Assembly: GCA_002842515.1 (NCBI GenBank)
Contig: PHDC01000002.1
Span: 440,744-504,743, forward strand
DNA: 64,000 bases
Source of the DNA: Bacteroidetes bacterium HGW-Bacteroidetes-5
GTDB taxonomy: Bacteria; Bacteroidota; Bacteroidia; Bacteroidales; UBA932
Direction of reading: 5' to 3'
Shown here: positions 8,836 to 18,740 of the stretch, one piece after another
Layout of the letters: each line of letters begins with the position of its first letter
How positions within the stretch are numbered: the first letter of the stretch is position 1
The notes under the pieces: model-generated
What the model saw: the letters and a program-made list of their open reading frames with translations, nothing else
Told to the model about the DNA's origin: nothing
Databases searched by the model: none
Made by a program: the position numbers and the translations under genes

Positions 8836-10047
8836 ATGGAGGCAAAAGAATCTATTATTCACAGACTCAAGGGAGATAAGGCAATCTGGATCATTGTATT
8901 TATGTTGTCAATGATCTCTATTGCTGCAGTTTACTCCTCCAGCAGTGCGCTTGCCTTTAAAGAGAACAGAAGTACTGTCGACTTCCTCTTTAAACAGATG
9001 CGGTTTGTGGTCTTTGGCCTTACAGCTCTGTATATATGCTATAAAATCCCTCTCGGGTGGTATAGGATGCTATCCTATTTCGGAATAGTCATCAGCATCG
9101 GGCTGCTTGCAGCTACACTTTTTTTCGGGAATAAGTACAACGATGCCGAAAGGTGGCTACGAATATTCGGAGTCTCATTTCAACCCGCAGAGATTGCTAA
9201 GATTGCCGTAATTCTATACCTGAGTAAAATTCTGGAGAGATTTACATTTGATAATTTCAAAGAGTTCTTCTGGTGGGTGGTCTCTCCTGTGAGTGTCGTT
9301 GTTTTGTTGATTCTTTACGGCAGTATATCAACTGCAATTCTGCTGAGCGCAGTTGCCTTTCTTATGTTTATAATAGCAGGTATAAAGTGGAGTCATCTCT
9401 TAAAAACAGCAGGAATAGCCTTTGGAGTTATTGTTTTGGTTGTTCTGCTCAACCTCGCTTTCGGAATTTTTCCGAGAGTAGAGACAGCATTTAACCGTAT
9501 TAAAAATTTTGCCACTGAGCAGGAGATTCACGACAATCTCTCCCCTGTTGAGAAACAGAGAGTGATGGATAAAACTTTCCAGGCAGATATGGCAAAGATT
9601 GCGGTTGCATCGGTTGGTGTATTCGGGAAGGGGCCGGGCAACAGCACCCAGAGAAATCTCTTGCCTCACCCATATTCAGATTTTATATACGCCATAATTA
9701 TTGAGGAGTGGGGATTCCTGGGGGGCCTGGTGGTACTGATGCTATATGTCTGGTTCTTCACCAGGTGTATAATGCTCTCAAAATCCTGTACCACAACATT
9801 CTCATCTATGATGGTAATCGGACTCTCTATTCTGATTACCTCACAGGCGCTGCTCCACATATGCGTTAATGTGGGATTACTGCCGGTAACCGGTCACACT
9901 CTGCCGCTTATAAGCCTGGGAGGAACATCTTTGATAATAATGAGCGGGGCTTTCGGAATGATTCTATCTGTTAGCCGAACAATAGAGAATGTAAAGAGCA
10001 AAGAGGAGTTAGCACAAAATGAGGTTAACAACGAATCTAGTATTTAA
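8836..10047 (+). CDS. ftsW: Septal peptidoglycan glycosyltransferase FtsW (SEDS family)
   Basis: A 403-residue protein with about ten hydrophobic segments and SEDS-family features, including the FQPAEIAKIA block near residue 115 and the late GHTLPLISLGGTS block near 354-366. FtsW polymerises septal glycan strands from lipid II as the partner of FtsI. It sits between murD and murG. The C-terminal tail of about 25 residues is charged and cytoplasmic. RodA is a paralogue, but the dcw context favours FtsW. Confidence 0.95.
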   Translation: MEAKESIIHRLKGDKAIWIIVFMLSMISIAAVYSSSSALAFKENRSTVDFLFKQMRFVVFGLTALYICYKIPLGWYRMLSYFGIVISIGLLAATLFFGNKYNDAERWLRIFGVSFQPAEIAKIAVILYLSKILERFTFDNFKEFFWWVVSPVSVVVLLILYGSISTAILLSAVAFLMFIIAGIKWSHLLKTAGIAFGVIVLVVLLNLAFGIFPRVETAFNRIKNFATEQEIHDNLSPVEKQRVMDKTFQADMAKIAVASVGVFGKGPGNSTQRNLLPHPYSDFIYAIIIEEWGFLGGLVVLMLYVWFFTRCIMLSKSCTTTFSSMMVIGLSILITSQALLHICVNVGLLPVTGHTLPLISLGGTSLIIMSGAFGMILSVSRTIENVKSKEELAQNEVNNESSI

Positions 10048-10074
10048 AAAGTTGTTTTATTAAAAGATTAAGCA

Positions 10075-11202
10075 ATGAAAAAAACGTTGAGAGTAATTGT
10101 AAGCGGAGGAGGAACAGGGGGACATATCTTCCCTGCGATCTCTATTGCAAATGCGCTCAAAGTTATGGTTCCGGATTGTGAGATTCTTTTTGTAGGTGCT
10201 CTTGGCAGGATGGAGATGGAGAGGGTACCATCTGCAGGTTACGAAATTGTAGGACTACCTGTAGCCGGTCTTAAGAGAAGCCTCAGTGCAGATAATCTTA
10301 AACTCCCCTTTAAATTAATAAAAAGTTTTGGAATGGCGTCCGGAATAATTAAGAGATTCCGTCCGGATGTTGCTGTGGGTGTTGGAGGATATGCCAGCGC
10401 TCCCGTTCTGTTTATGGCCTCCGTAAAGGGTGTTCCATATGTTATTCAGGAGCAGAACTCCTTTGCAGGTGTAACCAATAGAATATTGGGCAGAGGGGCA
10501 AAAACTATATGTGTGGCATATCCTTCTATGGAGAGGTTCTTTCCTGCAGATAAGATTAAACTTACAGGGAATCCGGTAAGAAAAGGGATAGAGAGAGCAT
10601 CTGCACAGATGAGAGAGAGAGCTTTAAACTTCTTTAATCTGGATGGCGGTAAAAGAACTATCCTGATTCTTGGAGGTAGCCTTGGAGCTGGAACTCTTAA
10701 CAGTTGTGTAAAAAATTGGATTGAGAAGCAAGTTTCAGGAGAGATTAACTTAATATGGCAGTGTGGTAAAGTTTACTATAAAGAGATAGAGATATTTAAC
10801 AAAAATAACCCTAGAGATTTTGTGAGATGTTTTGAATTCATAAAAGAGATGGATCTTGCATTTGCTGCAGCAGACCTCGTGATCTCACGCGCCGGGGCCG
10901 GAACCATCTCAGAACTTTGCATCGCTGCCAAGGCAACCATTTTTGTCCCCTCGCCAAATGTGGCCGAAGATCATCAAAGACACAATGCAATGGCCCTGGT
11001 TGAAAAAGGAGCTGCTATAATGATTCCGGATAGCGAAGCTGTTCAGAGACTTATGGATGAGGCAGTAAGAGTTGTAAACAACCCGGAAGAATTAGCGCAA
11101 ATGGAGGATAAAATTGAAGAGATGGCTATAAGAGATTCCGCAGAGAAGATTGCAAATGAGGTATTGAGAGTATGTGGGTATAATAAGAATAATTTAGAGT
11201 AG
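10075..11202 (+). CDS. murG: Lipid II-forming GlcNAc transferase MurG
   Basis: A 375-residue GT28-type glycosyltransferase with the N-terminal glycine-rich loop GGGTGGHIFPAI (residues 11-22) and the C-terminal donor-binding region SRAGAGTISEL near 275-285. It converts lipid I to lipid II at the inner face of the membrane. A 27-base gap follows ftsW, without terminator or promoter, so the operon continues. A GAGAGAGAG run at about 10613-10621 inside the gene is made of Glu/Arg codons in frame and does not break it. Confidence 0.96.
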   Translation: MKKTLRVIVSGGGTGGHIFPAISIANALKVMVPDCEILFVGALGRMEMERVPSAGYEIVGLPVAGLKRSLSADNLKLPFKLIKSFGMASGIIKRFRPDVAVGVGGYASAPVLFMASVKGVPYVIQEQNSFAGVTNRILGRGAKTICVAYPSMERFFPADKIKLTGNPVRKGIERASAQMRERALNFFNLDGGKRTILILGGSLGAGTLNSCVKNWIEKQVSGEINLIWQCGKVYYKEIEIFNKNNPRDFVRCFEFIKEMDLAFAAADLVISRAGAGTISELCIAAKATIFVPSPNVAEDHQRHNAMALVEKGAAIMIPDSEAVQRLMDEAVRVVNNPEELAQMEDKIEEMAIRDSAEKIANEVLRVCGYNKNNLE

Positions 11203-11207
11203 AGTAT

Positions 11208-12587
11208 ATGATTATAAAGAATATATATCTTCTGGGTATCGGTGGTATAGGGATGAGCGCCCTTGCAAGATACTACAACCATAACGGCCTGTTTGTGGCC
11301 GGATATGACAGAACACCCAGCAAACTCACCGGCGAACTTGAAGATGAAGGTATTGAAATTCATTATATAGACTCACAAGAGCTCATCCCCGAAAGGTTAC
11401 TTAAGGAGAGAGAGAGCAGCCTGATAATATACACTCCTGCAGTACCAAAAGAGTCAACCGAACTCAACTTCTTTCAAAACCAGGGGTACCGGATAGTTAA
11501 AAGATCTATGGCTCTGGGCTTAATCGCATCACAAAAGAGAACACTTGCTGTAGCAGGAACACACGGAAAGACAACAACTTCTACCCTTCTTGCACATCTG
11601 TTAACCCATTCGGGAAGTGGGTGTACGGCATTTCTTGGGGGAATATCAAAAAATTACCATACAAACCTGCTGCTTGACAAAGGTGATCTTCTGGTTGCCG
11701 AAGCAGATGAGTTTGATCGATCATTTCTTCAACTGTGGCCGGATATTGCAGTTATAACTTCATCTGACGCAGACCATCTGGATATATACAACGACCATAA
11801 AACCATTCTGGAGGCATTTAGAGATTTTGCCGCTCAGGTTAAGGAGAGTGGCTCGCTTATCATTAAAAAAGGGGTGGACAGTATTGTGGGAAGTAGTGCT
11901 AAGGCAAAGATATACAGCTATTCGTATGATTCTCCGTGTGATTTTTATGCATCTGACATTAAGATCTATAATGGTGGGTTTTTCGATTTTACACTCAACT
12001 ACCCGGGTGGATCAATTAATCATTGCACATTGGGAATACCGGGGTGGATAAATGTAGAGAATGCGATAGCTGCATCTGCTGTTGCAACTCTTCTGGGAGT
12101 TGAACCCGAAAAGATAAGAGAGGCCCTGGCGGCCTTTATGGGGGTAGAGAGGAGGTTCGACATCAGACTTAACACTCCTGTATGCTCATATATAGATGAT
12201 TATGCACATCATCCGAAAGAGATATCTGCAGCAATCAGCTCAATTCGTAATATTTTTGAGGGCCGACGCCTAACCGGAATTTTTCAACCTCACCTCTATA
12301 CCAGAACAAGAGATTTTGCCGAGGAGTTTGCTCAAAGCCTCTCAATGCTTGACGAACTTATTCTGCTTGATATATACCCTGCAAGAGAGCTCCCCATTGA
12401 GGGGGTAACCTCATCAATAATATTGGACAATGTTAAACTAAAAAACAAAGTGCTCATTAGCAAAGATAAGCTTATGGATGAGCTTAAAGGAAGAGAGATT
12501 GACACTTTAATAACTTTTGGAGCAGGTGATATAGACCGTTTTATTGAACCGATAACAGAGTACCTAAAACAGAGATACAATGTTTAA
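11208..12587 (+). CDS. murC: UDP-MurNAc:L-alanine ligase MurC
   Basis: A 459-residue Mur ligase with the N-terminal nucleotide fold LLGIGGIGMSALA (8-20) and the ATP loop GTHGKTTT (117-124); the His at the third loop position is typical of MurC. It attaches L-alanine to UDP-MurNAc, the first amino-acid step of the stem peptide. It starts five bases after murG, and its last eight bases overlap ftsQ. murB and ddl, often adjacent in Proteobacteria, are absent here. Confidence 0.96.
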   Translation: MIIKNIYLLGIGGIGMSALARYYNHNGLFVAGYDRTPSKLTGELEDEGIEIHYIDSQELIPERLLKERESSLIIYTPAVPKESTELNFFQNQGYRIVKRSMALGLIASQKRTLAVAGTHGKTTTSTLLAHLLTHSGSGCTAFLGGISKNYHTNLLLDKGDLLVAEADEFDRSFLQLWPDIAVITSSDADHLDIYNDHKTILEAFRDFAAQVKESGSLIIKKGVDSIVGSSAKAKIYSYSYDSPCDFYASDIKIYNGGFFDFTLNYPGGSINHCTLGIPGWINVENAIAASAVATLLGVEPEKIREALAAFMGVERRFDIRLNTPVCSYIDDYAHHPKEISAAISSIRNIFEGRRLTGIFQPHLYTRTRDFAEEFAQSLSMLDELILLDIYPARELPIEGVTSSIILDNVKLKNKVLISKDKLMDELKGREIDTLITFGAGDIDRFIEPITEYLKQRYNV

Positions 12588-13383
12588 AAAGATACTCATA
12601 TATACAGGATATTTTATTCTTACCGGGATATTGGCTGCATATTTTGTGTTCTCTACAGGACTCACAATTGAGCATAGCGAGAGACAAAGGTGTACCGAAA
12701 TTAAGGTAACTGTACTGGATAGTGCCCTTAACCGTTTCGTATCTCCTGAAGAGATTCGTGAACTAATTCGGGTAGAGGGAATTACAATCAACGAGAGTAA
12801 ATTAAAACATATCAACCAGTATGCCCTGGAAAATGTTCTCAACAATCGAACTGCCGTAAAGATATCTCAGGTGAGTGTAAACAGAAATGGAGTATTGAGA
12901 GTTGACATTCAGCAGCGCAGGCCTATTCTCAGGCTTGAGACTGTAAACGGTGGGTTTTATATGGACGAAACAGCATATCTTTTTCCTCTTATGAGAAGTT
13001 ATACCTCTTATGTGCCGGTTGTAACGGGAAATATCCCTCTGGTTATTCCTCCCGGATACCGTGGGGGTCCGAATCAAAACAGAGAGTGGGCAAATAAAAT
13101 TAAGGAGCTTGGGCTCTTCCTGGAGAGAGAGAATTTTTGGAACTCTATGGTAGAGCAGATATATGTAGATAGTACCGGGGCAATTCTTTTCACGCCCAGA
13201 GTGGGGAAAATTGAGATTGTGTTCGGAGAGCCGGAAAACATAGATTTCAAATTTAAAAAGCTATATGCATTTTACACAAAGGTCATACCCGCTATGGGTT
13301 GGGAGAGCTACAAAAGAGTTGACCTGCGCTTTGGGAATCAATTAGTATGTAAAAAAAGAGAAAACAAACAGATAAAAACTTAA
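12580..13383 (+). CDS. ftsQ: Cell division protein FtsQ/DivIB
   Basis: A 267-residue bitopic membrane protein with one membrane segment at about residues 6-25, a POTRA-like region (about 35-105, including the SPEEIRELI block) and a C-terminal periplasmic beta domain. FtsQ links FtsL/FtsB-type proteins to the divisome. Sequence identity in this family is low; the call rests on topology and position between murC and ftsA. The start overlaps the murC end by eight bases, which suggests translational coupling. Confidence 0.88.
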   Translation: MFKKILIYTGYFILTGILAAYFVFSTGLTIEHSERQRCTEIKVTVLDSALNRFVSPEEIRELIRVEGITINESKLKHINQYALENVLNNRTAVKISQVSVNRNGVLRVDIQQRRPILRLETVNGGFYMDETAYLFPLMRSYTSYVPVVTGNIPLVIPPGYRGGPNQNREWANKIKELGLFLERENFWNSMVEQIYVDSTGAILFTPRVGKIEIVFGEPENIDFKFKKLYAFYTKVIPAMGWESYKRVDLRFGNQLVCKKRENKQIKT

Positions 13384-13387
13384 ACAG

Positions 13388-14725
13388 ATGAGTAATTATG
13401 TTGCAGCCATAGACCTTGGTACCACAAAGGTTGTAACCCTGGTCGGAGAGAGAACAGATTCCGGTTACCGGATAGTTGCTTTCCGCGAAGCACCCTCAAA
13501 AGGGGTACTAAGGGGAGAGGTGGTAAATATACAGAGTGTCCTGGACTCATTACAGCCCACAATAGAAGACATCAAAAAAGAGGAGGCTATTGAAATTAAT
13601 GAAGTCTATGTAGGAATCGCCGGGCAGAACATCAGATGTGTATCTACACGCCACCCTCGAAACAGAGGCAGAGCAGATAATCTGATTACGGAGACCGAGA
13701 TTGAAGAGATGATGCGGGAGGTCTCCAACTCAAGGGTAAATGCAGGAGAGAAGATCCTTCACGTTATTCCACAGTCATTCAATGTAGATGATCATATCGG
13801 AGTTGATAATGCAAAGGGAATGACCGGCACCCGGATAGAGGGAGATTACAAGCTATTCATCGGAAAGATCAATTCGGTTGAGCACACTAAGCTGGTTATC
13901 AATAGAGCCGGCCTAAGGCTCAGAGAGTTAATTCTGGAACCGGTAGCCTCAGCAAAAGCAGTCCTTAGCGAAGATGAGACAGAACTAGGAGTTGCAATGA
14001 TCGATATCGGAGGCGGGACAACCGATCTCCTGATATATCACAACAACATTATACGACACACAGCGGTAATTCCATTCGGCGGAAACTCCATAACGGAAGA
14101 TCTTCGTCAGGGTTGTGGCGTATCTCTAAAAAATGCAGAGCAGATGAAGATTCAGTATGGTTCGTGCTATAGTGAATACGCTCCGGAAAACAAGACCATA
14201 ATAATCCCGGGAATCGGAGGGAGAGAGTCAAGGGAGGTATCCTTTAAGGTGATAGCAGGCATTATTGAGGCAAGAGTTGAGGAGATTCTGGAGGCTGTAA
14301 TGTACGAAATTGAGAACTCAGGATATATGGATAAACTGGGAGCAGGAATCGTTATTACAGGTGGTGGTTCACAACTGACCAACCTGCGCCAGTTTATAAA
14401 GATAAAAACCGGATACGACGCCAGAATAGCATCTCCGATCAATAATATCAGTTATGATACCCCTTCCGATATATGCAGGCCAGGCTCATCAACAGCATTT
14501 GGACTGATAATGCTTGGATTTGAAAATCAGGACTCAATGGTTAACGAAACAGCTTCTTGCACCTCGACCCTCTTCCCGATAAACGAACTAACCTCTGCAA
14601 AATCTGCAGAAAGCACACCGGGAGCTACCTCGGCCAGAGAAAAACCTCTCCGTCGTAAAAATCCATTTGGAAGTATTCCCTCTTTTATCGGGAGTATATT
14701 TGACAATACCAATAATGAGGCATAA
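13388..14725 (+). CDS. ftsA: Cell division actin-like protein FtsA
   Basis: A 445-residue actin-fold ATPase. It has the phosphate-1 loop AAIDLGTTKVVTLVGE (5-20), a second nucleotide loop MIDIGGGTTDLLIY near 204-217, and the adenosine-binding VITGGGSQL near 320. FtsA tethers FtsZ to the membrane. The C-terminal end (about residues 420-440, RRKNPF..IPSFIGSIF) is basic and hydrophobic, fitting the membrane-targeting amphipathic helix of the family, and follows a low-complexity Ser/Thr/Ala linker. It begins four bases after ftsQ. Confidence 0.95.
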   Translation: MSNYVAAIDLGTTKVVTLVGERTDSGYRIVAFREAPSKGVLRGEVVNIQSVLDSLQPTIEDIKKEEAIEINEVYVGIAGQNIRCVSTRHPRNRGRADNLITETEIEEMMREVSNSRVNAGEKILHVIPQSFNVDDHIGVDNAKGMTGTRIEGDYKLFIGKINSVEHTKLVINRAGLRLRELILEPVASAKAVLSEDETELGVAMIDIGGGTTDLLIYHNNIIRHTAVIPFGGNSITEDLRQGCGVSLKNAEQMKIQYGSCYSEYAPENKTIIIPGIGGRESREVSFKVIAGIIEARVEEILEAVMYEIENSGYMDKLGAGIVITGGGSQLTNLRQFIKIKTGYDARIASPINNISYDTPSDICRPGSSTAFGLIMLGFENQDSMVNETASCTSTLFPINELTSAKSAESTPGATSAREKPLRRKNPFGSIPSFIGSIFDNTNNEA

Positions 14726-14734
14726 CTTTGCGCT

Positions 14735-16111
14735 ATGGAAGATTATTTACCCGTAGATTGGGAACAGAAAAGATCCATCATCAAGGTAATCGGTGTTGGA
14801 GGCGGAGGCGGAAACGCTGTTAATCAGATGTTCCGACAGGGAATCAAGGATGTTGACTTTATGGTCTGCAACACAGATATTCAGGCTCTGGCAGCCAGCC
14901 CCGTTCCGGAGAAACTTCAACTTGGAAATGTAGCCACCCGCGGTCTGGGGGCCGGTTGCAACCCGGAACAGGGAAGAAGAGCAGCAATGGAGAGTATTGA
15001 TAAGCTGCGGGAGTTGCTGGAGGGCTCGACAGAGATGGTCTTTATAACTGCCGGAATGGGTGGAGGAACAGGAACAGGTGCAGCACCCGTCATAGCAGGA
15101 ATTGCAAGGGAGATGGGTCTTCTGACAGTGGCTGTGGTTACACTCCCCTTCCGCGACGAGGGAAACGAATTTCTGAAACGGGCGATACTTGGGATAAAGG
15201 AGTTGGAGAAAAATGTAGACAGTCTGCTCATTATTGATAACCAAAAGCTATATAAGATATACGGAGAGCTCTCAATATTTGACGCCTTCCCAAGGGCAGA
15301 TGCGGTTCTTAGTACTGCCGTAAAGGGTATCGCAGAGATAATAACCCGCCCCGGATTTATCAATGTAGATTTTGCAGATGTTAGAATGGTTATGAACAAC
15401 AGCGGTATGGCCCTTATGGGTGTTGGTACTGCCAGCGGAGATAACAGAGCCATTCGAGCAGTTGAAGAGGCCTTCTCCTCTCCCCTGCTTAACGATTTTG
15501 ACCTCACTTCGGCAAGAAATGTGTTGGTAAACATAACCTCAAGCAATACACACGGCCTCACTATGGCAGAGCTTTCTCAGATTATGGATTACATAAGTGA
15601 GTTTACCGGAGGCAATGCAGAGAACTTCAAGAGAGGTGTGGTTTGCGACCCCGAAATAGGGCAGGCTATAAGTATAACAATAGTTGCAACCGGTTTCGAT
15701 ATGCACTCACTACCCCAAATTTCAACCTCAGGAGGTAAAATAGTAGAGAGTGTAGTTCTTGGAAATGAGCCGGTTACCAACAACAATAACCAACCAGCAC
15801 AGGATGCTCCAAACTCAGTTTCAGATTTTCCGGTGAACAGACCGTCCAGAAATCCGGTTAAAAAGGATCTCACATCAGACGAACAGGAGTACAAAAAGAG
15901 TAAACCGGCTCTTATAATCGAGCAGGGTGACGACATCTCTCAATACGAAAACCAGCCTGCATACATCAGAAAACAACTTAAGTTAAAACAACAGGAGGGT
16001 GGCTCTGCCGTAAAAGATATGCGCGAAAGCAGTACCTTCCGTCTTGAAGAGAGTGACGGAAAGCAACAACTTCTCTCCAATAATTCATATATAAATCAAA
16101 CACAGGACTAA
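14735..16111 (+). CDS. ftsZ: Cell division tubulin-like GTPase FtsZ
   Basis: A 458-residue protein with the GTP-binding tubulin signature GGGTGTG at 109-115, the VIGVGGGGGNAVN block at 18-30, and the T7 synergy loop NVDFADVRMVM near 209-219. It polymerises into the Z ring. The linker after about residue 340 is rich in Asn, Gln, Pro and Ser. A conserved-peptide-like segment (PAYIRKQ, near 408-414) lies about 40 residues before the end rather than at the extreme C-terminus. Nine bases separate it from ftsA. Confidence 0.97.
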   Translation: MEDYLPVDWEQKRSIIKVIGVGGGGGNAVNQMFRQGIKDVDFMVCNTDIQALAASPVPEKLQLGNVATRGLGAGCNPEQGRRAAMESIDKLRELLEGSTEMVFITAGMGGGTGTGAAPVIAGIAREMGLLTVAVVTLPFRDEGNEFLKRAILGIKELEKNVDSLLIIDNQKLYKIYGELSIFDAFPRADAVLSTAVKGIAEIITRPGFINVDFADVRMVMNNSGMALMGVGTASGDNRAIRAVEEAFSSPLLNDFDLTSARNVLVNITSSNTHGLTMAELSQIMDYISEFTGGNAENFKRGVVCDPEIGQAISITIVATGFDMHSLPQISTSGGKIVESVVLGNEPVTNNNNQPAQDAPNSVSDFPVNRPSRNPVKKDLTSDEQEYKKSKPALIIEQGDDISQYENQPAYIRKQLKLKQQEGGSAVKDMRESSTFRLEESDGKQQLLSNNSYINQTQD

Positions 16112-16113
16112 AT

Positions 16114-17661
16114 ATGACAAGGAAAACCAGGGTACGCTTCGCCCCAAGCCCAACAGGGCCTCTTCATATCGGAGGGGTAAGGACGGCTCTATATAACTAT
16201 CTTTATGCAAAGAAAAGAGGCGGAAACTTCATATTAAGAATTGAAGATACAGATTCTCAAAGGTTTGTTCCTGGAGCAGAGGAGTACATAATTGAAGCTC
16301 TTGCCTGGTGCGGAATAACACCGGACGAGGGTGTTATTAATGGCAAGATTGCAGAGGTACCGGACGAAAGAAATCCATTTGCCCCATACAGGCAGTCTCA
16401 AAGAAGGGAGATATATCACTCATATGCCCTTGAGCTAATTCAAAAAGGCTTTGCATATTATGCATTTGACTCATCTGAAAATCTGGAAGCGATGCGAAGC
16501 GAAGCTGAGTCAAAAGGGGAGACATTCACATACAACTATACAGTAAGAGAGCATCTTGACACCTCGCTTAAATTATCTGCCCCGGAGTGTGAACAGAGGT
16601 TACAAAGCGGAGACCAATGGGTGGTACGATTTAAAATGCCTGTAGATAAGATTATAAAAATGAGAGATCTGATTCGCGGCGATATTGAGGTTAACAGCTC
16701 TACCCTGGATGACAAGGTTTTATGGAAAGCGGCAGACAGACTACCCACTTACCATCTTGCAAATGTTGTGGATGACAAGCTTATGGAGATAAGTGATGTT
16801 ATCCGCGGAGAGGAGTGGCTTCCGTCACTTCCGCTTCACTATATGCTCTATGAAGCTTTTGGATGGAACGATATCCGCCCCAATTTTGCACACCTCTCCC
16901 TGCTTCTCAAACCGGACGGAAAGGGAAAACTCAGTAAAAGGGATGGCGAGAGGTTGGGATTTCCTGTCTTCCCTATGGAGTGGAGAAACGACAGGGGTGA
17001 GATCTCCAAAGGATACAGAGAGGAGGGGTACTACCCCGAGGCATTTATAAATCTGCTCGCCTTTTTGGGTTGGAACCCGGGAACGGAGCAGGAGCTCTTC
17101 TCTCTTGAAGAGCTTACCGAATCTTTCTCTCTCGAGAGAGTTGTAAAATCCGGAGCAAAATTCAATCCCGAAAAGGCAAAGTGGTTTAACCAGGAGTATC
17201 TCCGCAAAAAGAGCACAGATGAGCTGGTAAGGGAGTTCCTGCCTCTTTTGGAGTCTAAGGGTGTTAAGAGAGGTATCGATTATGTTACCTCTGCAGTTGA
17301 GACGATTAGAGAGAGAGCCTCATTTGTAAATGAGTTTTGGGGGTTATGTGACTATCTTTTCTGTGCTCCGCAAAGCTATGATATGAAAGTAAAGGAGAAG
17401 TTCTGGAGAGAGGATACGCCCGCTATCCTGAATGATCTTATAAAAGAGCTTGCCTGTGCAGATCCTTTCACTAAAGAGGCTATTGAGGTTCTTCTTCCTT
17501 CATTGATAAAAGAGAGGGGCTGGCAGATGGGTGCAGTAATGAATACACTTAGGTTGCTTCTTGTGGGGGAGTCTAAAGGGGCTTCAGTCGCAGATATTAT
17601 GGCACTGATCGGTAAAGAAGAGAGCATCTCCAGATTGGAAAGGGGTCTTTCTACTATCTGA
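16114..17661 (+). CDS. gltX: Glutamyl-tRNA synthetase
   Basis: A 515-residue class I aminoacyl-tRNA synthetase with the HIGG signature (HIGH equivalent) at 18-21, LRIEDTD near 41-47 and KLSKR (KMSKS equivalent) at 272-276. It charges tRNA-Glu. It begins two bases after the ftsZ stop, so it is probably the last gene of the long plus-strand transcript. It converges on galE with only 15 bases between the stops and no hairpin there. Confidence 0.96.
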   Translation: MTRKTRVRFAPSPTGPLHIGGVRTALYNYLYAKKRGGNFILRIEDTDSQRFVPGAEEYIIEALAWCGITPDEGVINGKIAEVPDERNPFAPYRQSQRREIYHSYALELIQKGFAYYAFDSSENLEAMRSEAESKGETFTYNYTVREHLDTSLKLSAPECEQRLQSGDQWVVRFKMPVDKIIKMRDLIRGDIEVNSSTLDDKVLWKAADRLPTYHLANVVDDKLMEISDVIRGEEWLPSLPLHYMLYEAFGWNDIRPNFAHLSLLLKPDGKGKLSKRDGERLGFPVFPMEWRNDRGEISKGYREEGYYPEAFINLLAFLGWNPGTEQELFSLEELTESFSLERVVKSGAKFNPEKAKWFNQEYLRKKSTDELVREFLPLLESKGVKRGIDYVTSAVETIRERASFVNEFWGLCDYLFCAPQSYDMKVKEKFWREDTPAILNDLIKELACADPFTKEAIEVLLPSLIKERGWQMGAVMNTLRLLLVGESKGASVADIMALIGKEESISRLERGLSTI

Positions 17662-17676
17662 TCTATCTCTTTAAAA

Positions 17677-18723
17677 CTACTCCATCCCACGGATTCTCTT
17701 CTCCCACTTCCAGGCAGACTGCATAACACTCTCTACCGGGGTATCTGCTCTCCATCCCAGAACCTTGTTTGCTTTTGACGGGTCTGCCCATACCTGCTCG
17801 ACATCACCCGGCCGTCTTGGCGCTATTTTAAAAGGGACATCCACGCTGTTGGCCCTCTTAAAGAGATCAATCACCTCCAGTACGGAGAGTCCTCTACCTG
17901 TTCCCAGGTTATAATACTCAATATTCTCATCCATCTTACCGTTTCGCTCAGTCATCCTGTCCAGAGCTGCAACGTGAGCCTTTGCAAGGTCACATACATA
18001 AATATAATCTCTGATACAAGATCCGTCGGGGGTGTTGTAGTCATCTCCCCATACATTTAAAAACTCTCTAACCCCGGCAGCCGTTTGTGCAACAAAAGGG
18101 AGAAGGTTTTGAGGAACTCCCATTGGAAGCTCTCCTATGAGCGCAGAGGGGTGAGCGCCCACCGGATTAAAATAGCGAAGCGATATTACTTTTAGCCTCT
18201 CTTTCATTGCCTGTGAAGCATCCTTGAGTATATCCTCACACATCTGCTTTGTCTTTCCGTATGGCGATTGGGCAGGCTGCAGCGGAGCATCCTCCCCTAC
18301 CGGAAGGTAATTGGCCGAAGGTTGCCCGTAGACAGTACAGGAGGATGAGAAGACAATAGAGCTCTCTCCTGCAGATGTCATAATCTCTATCAGGTTTATA
18401 AGAGATATAAGGTTATTGCGATAGTACTTCATCGGATCGCTTACACTCTCTCCAACTGCCTTAAAAGCAGCAAAATGTATCGCATATGAGATATCCTTGT
18501 GCCTAAGAAAAAGATCTGCCAATGCATTGTAGTCGGTACAATCTACCCTCTCAAAAACCGGCTTCTCCCCTGTTATCTTCTCAATACCGGTCAATACATC
18601 CTCAGATGAGTTTGAGAGATTATCTGCAATAACTGCATCATAGCCGCTTTTGTGCAGCTCAACAACAGTATGGGCACCAATGTATCCGGCCCCGCCTGTT
18701 ACAAGCACTTTTATTCTCTTCAT
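17677..18723 (-). CDS. galE: UDP-glucose 4-epimerase GalE
   Basis: A 348-residue short-chain dehydrogenase/epimerase. The NAD loop GGAGYIGAH lies at residues 10-18, the active-site Ser is in the SSSCTVYG block near 127-134, and the YxxxK motif is in SPYGKTK near 153-159. It interconverts UDP-glucose and UDP-galactose for surface polysaccharides. It lies 17 bases downstream of the DegT-type aminotransferase on the same strand, suggesting a small sugar-nucleotide operon. Length is normal for GalE. Confidence 0.94.
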   Translation of the reverse strand: MKRIKVLVTGGAGYIGAHTVVELHKSGYDAVIADNLSNSSEDVLTGIEKITGEKPVFERVDCTDYNALADLFLRHKDISYAIHFAAFKAVGESVSDPMKYYRNNLISLINLIEIMTSAGESSIVFSSSCTVYGQPSANYLPVGEDAPLQPAQSPYGKTKQMCEDILKDASQAMKERLKVISLRYFNPVGAHPSALIGELPMGVPQNLLPFVAQTAAGVREFLNVWGDDYNTPDGSCIRDYIYVCDLAKAHVAALDRMTERNGKMDENIEYYNLGTGRGLSVLEVIDLFKRANSVDVPFKIAPRRPGDVEQVWADPSKANKVLGWRADTPVESVMQSAWKWEKRIRGME

Positions 18724-18740
18724 AAATCTCAGATTTAGCT

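Noticed and set aside
10608..10622. GAGAGAGAG-type short repeats, here and elsewhere (for example 1911-1919).
   Set aside because: They are made by Glu GAG and Arg AGA codons in frame, not by a mobile or slip-prone repeat; the reading frames are intact.
14747..15561. Two long open frames on the minus strand opposite ftsZ (165 and 214 codons).
   Set aside because: They lie inside a certain ftsZ coding region, lack protein-like motifs, and reflect codon bias rather than a gene.
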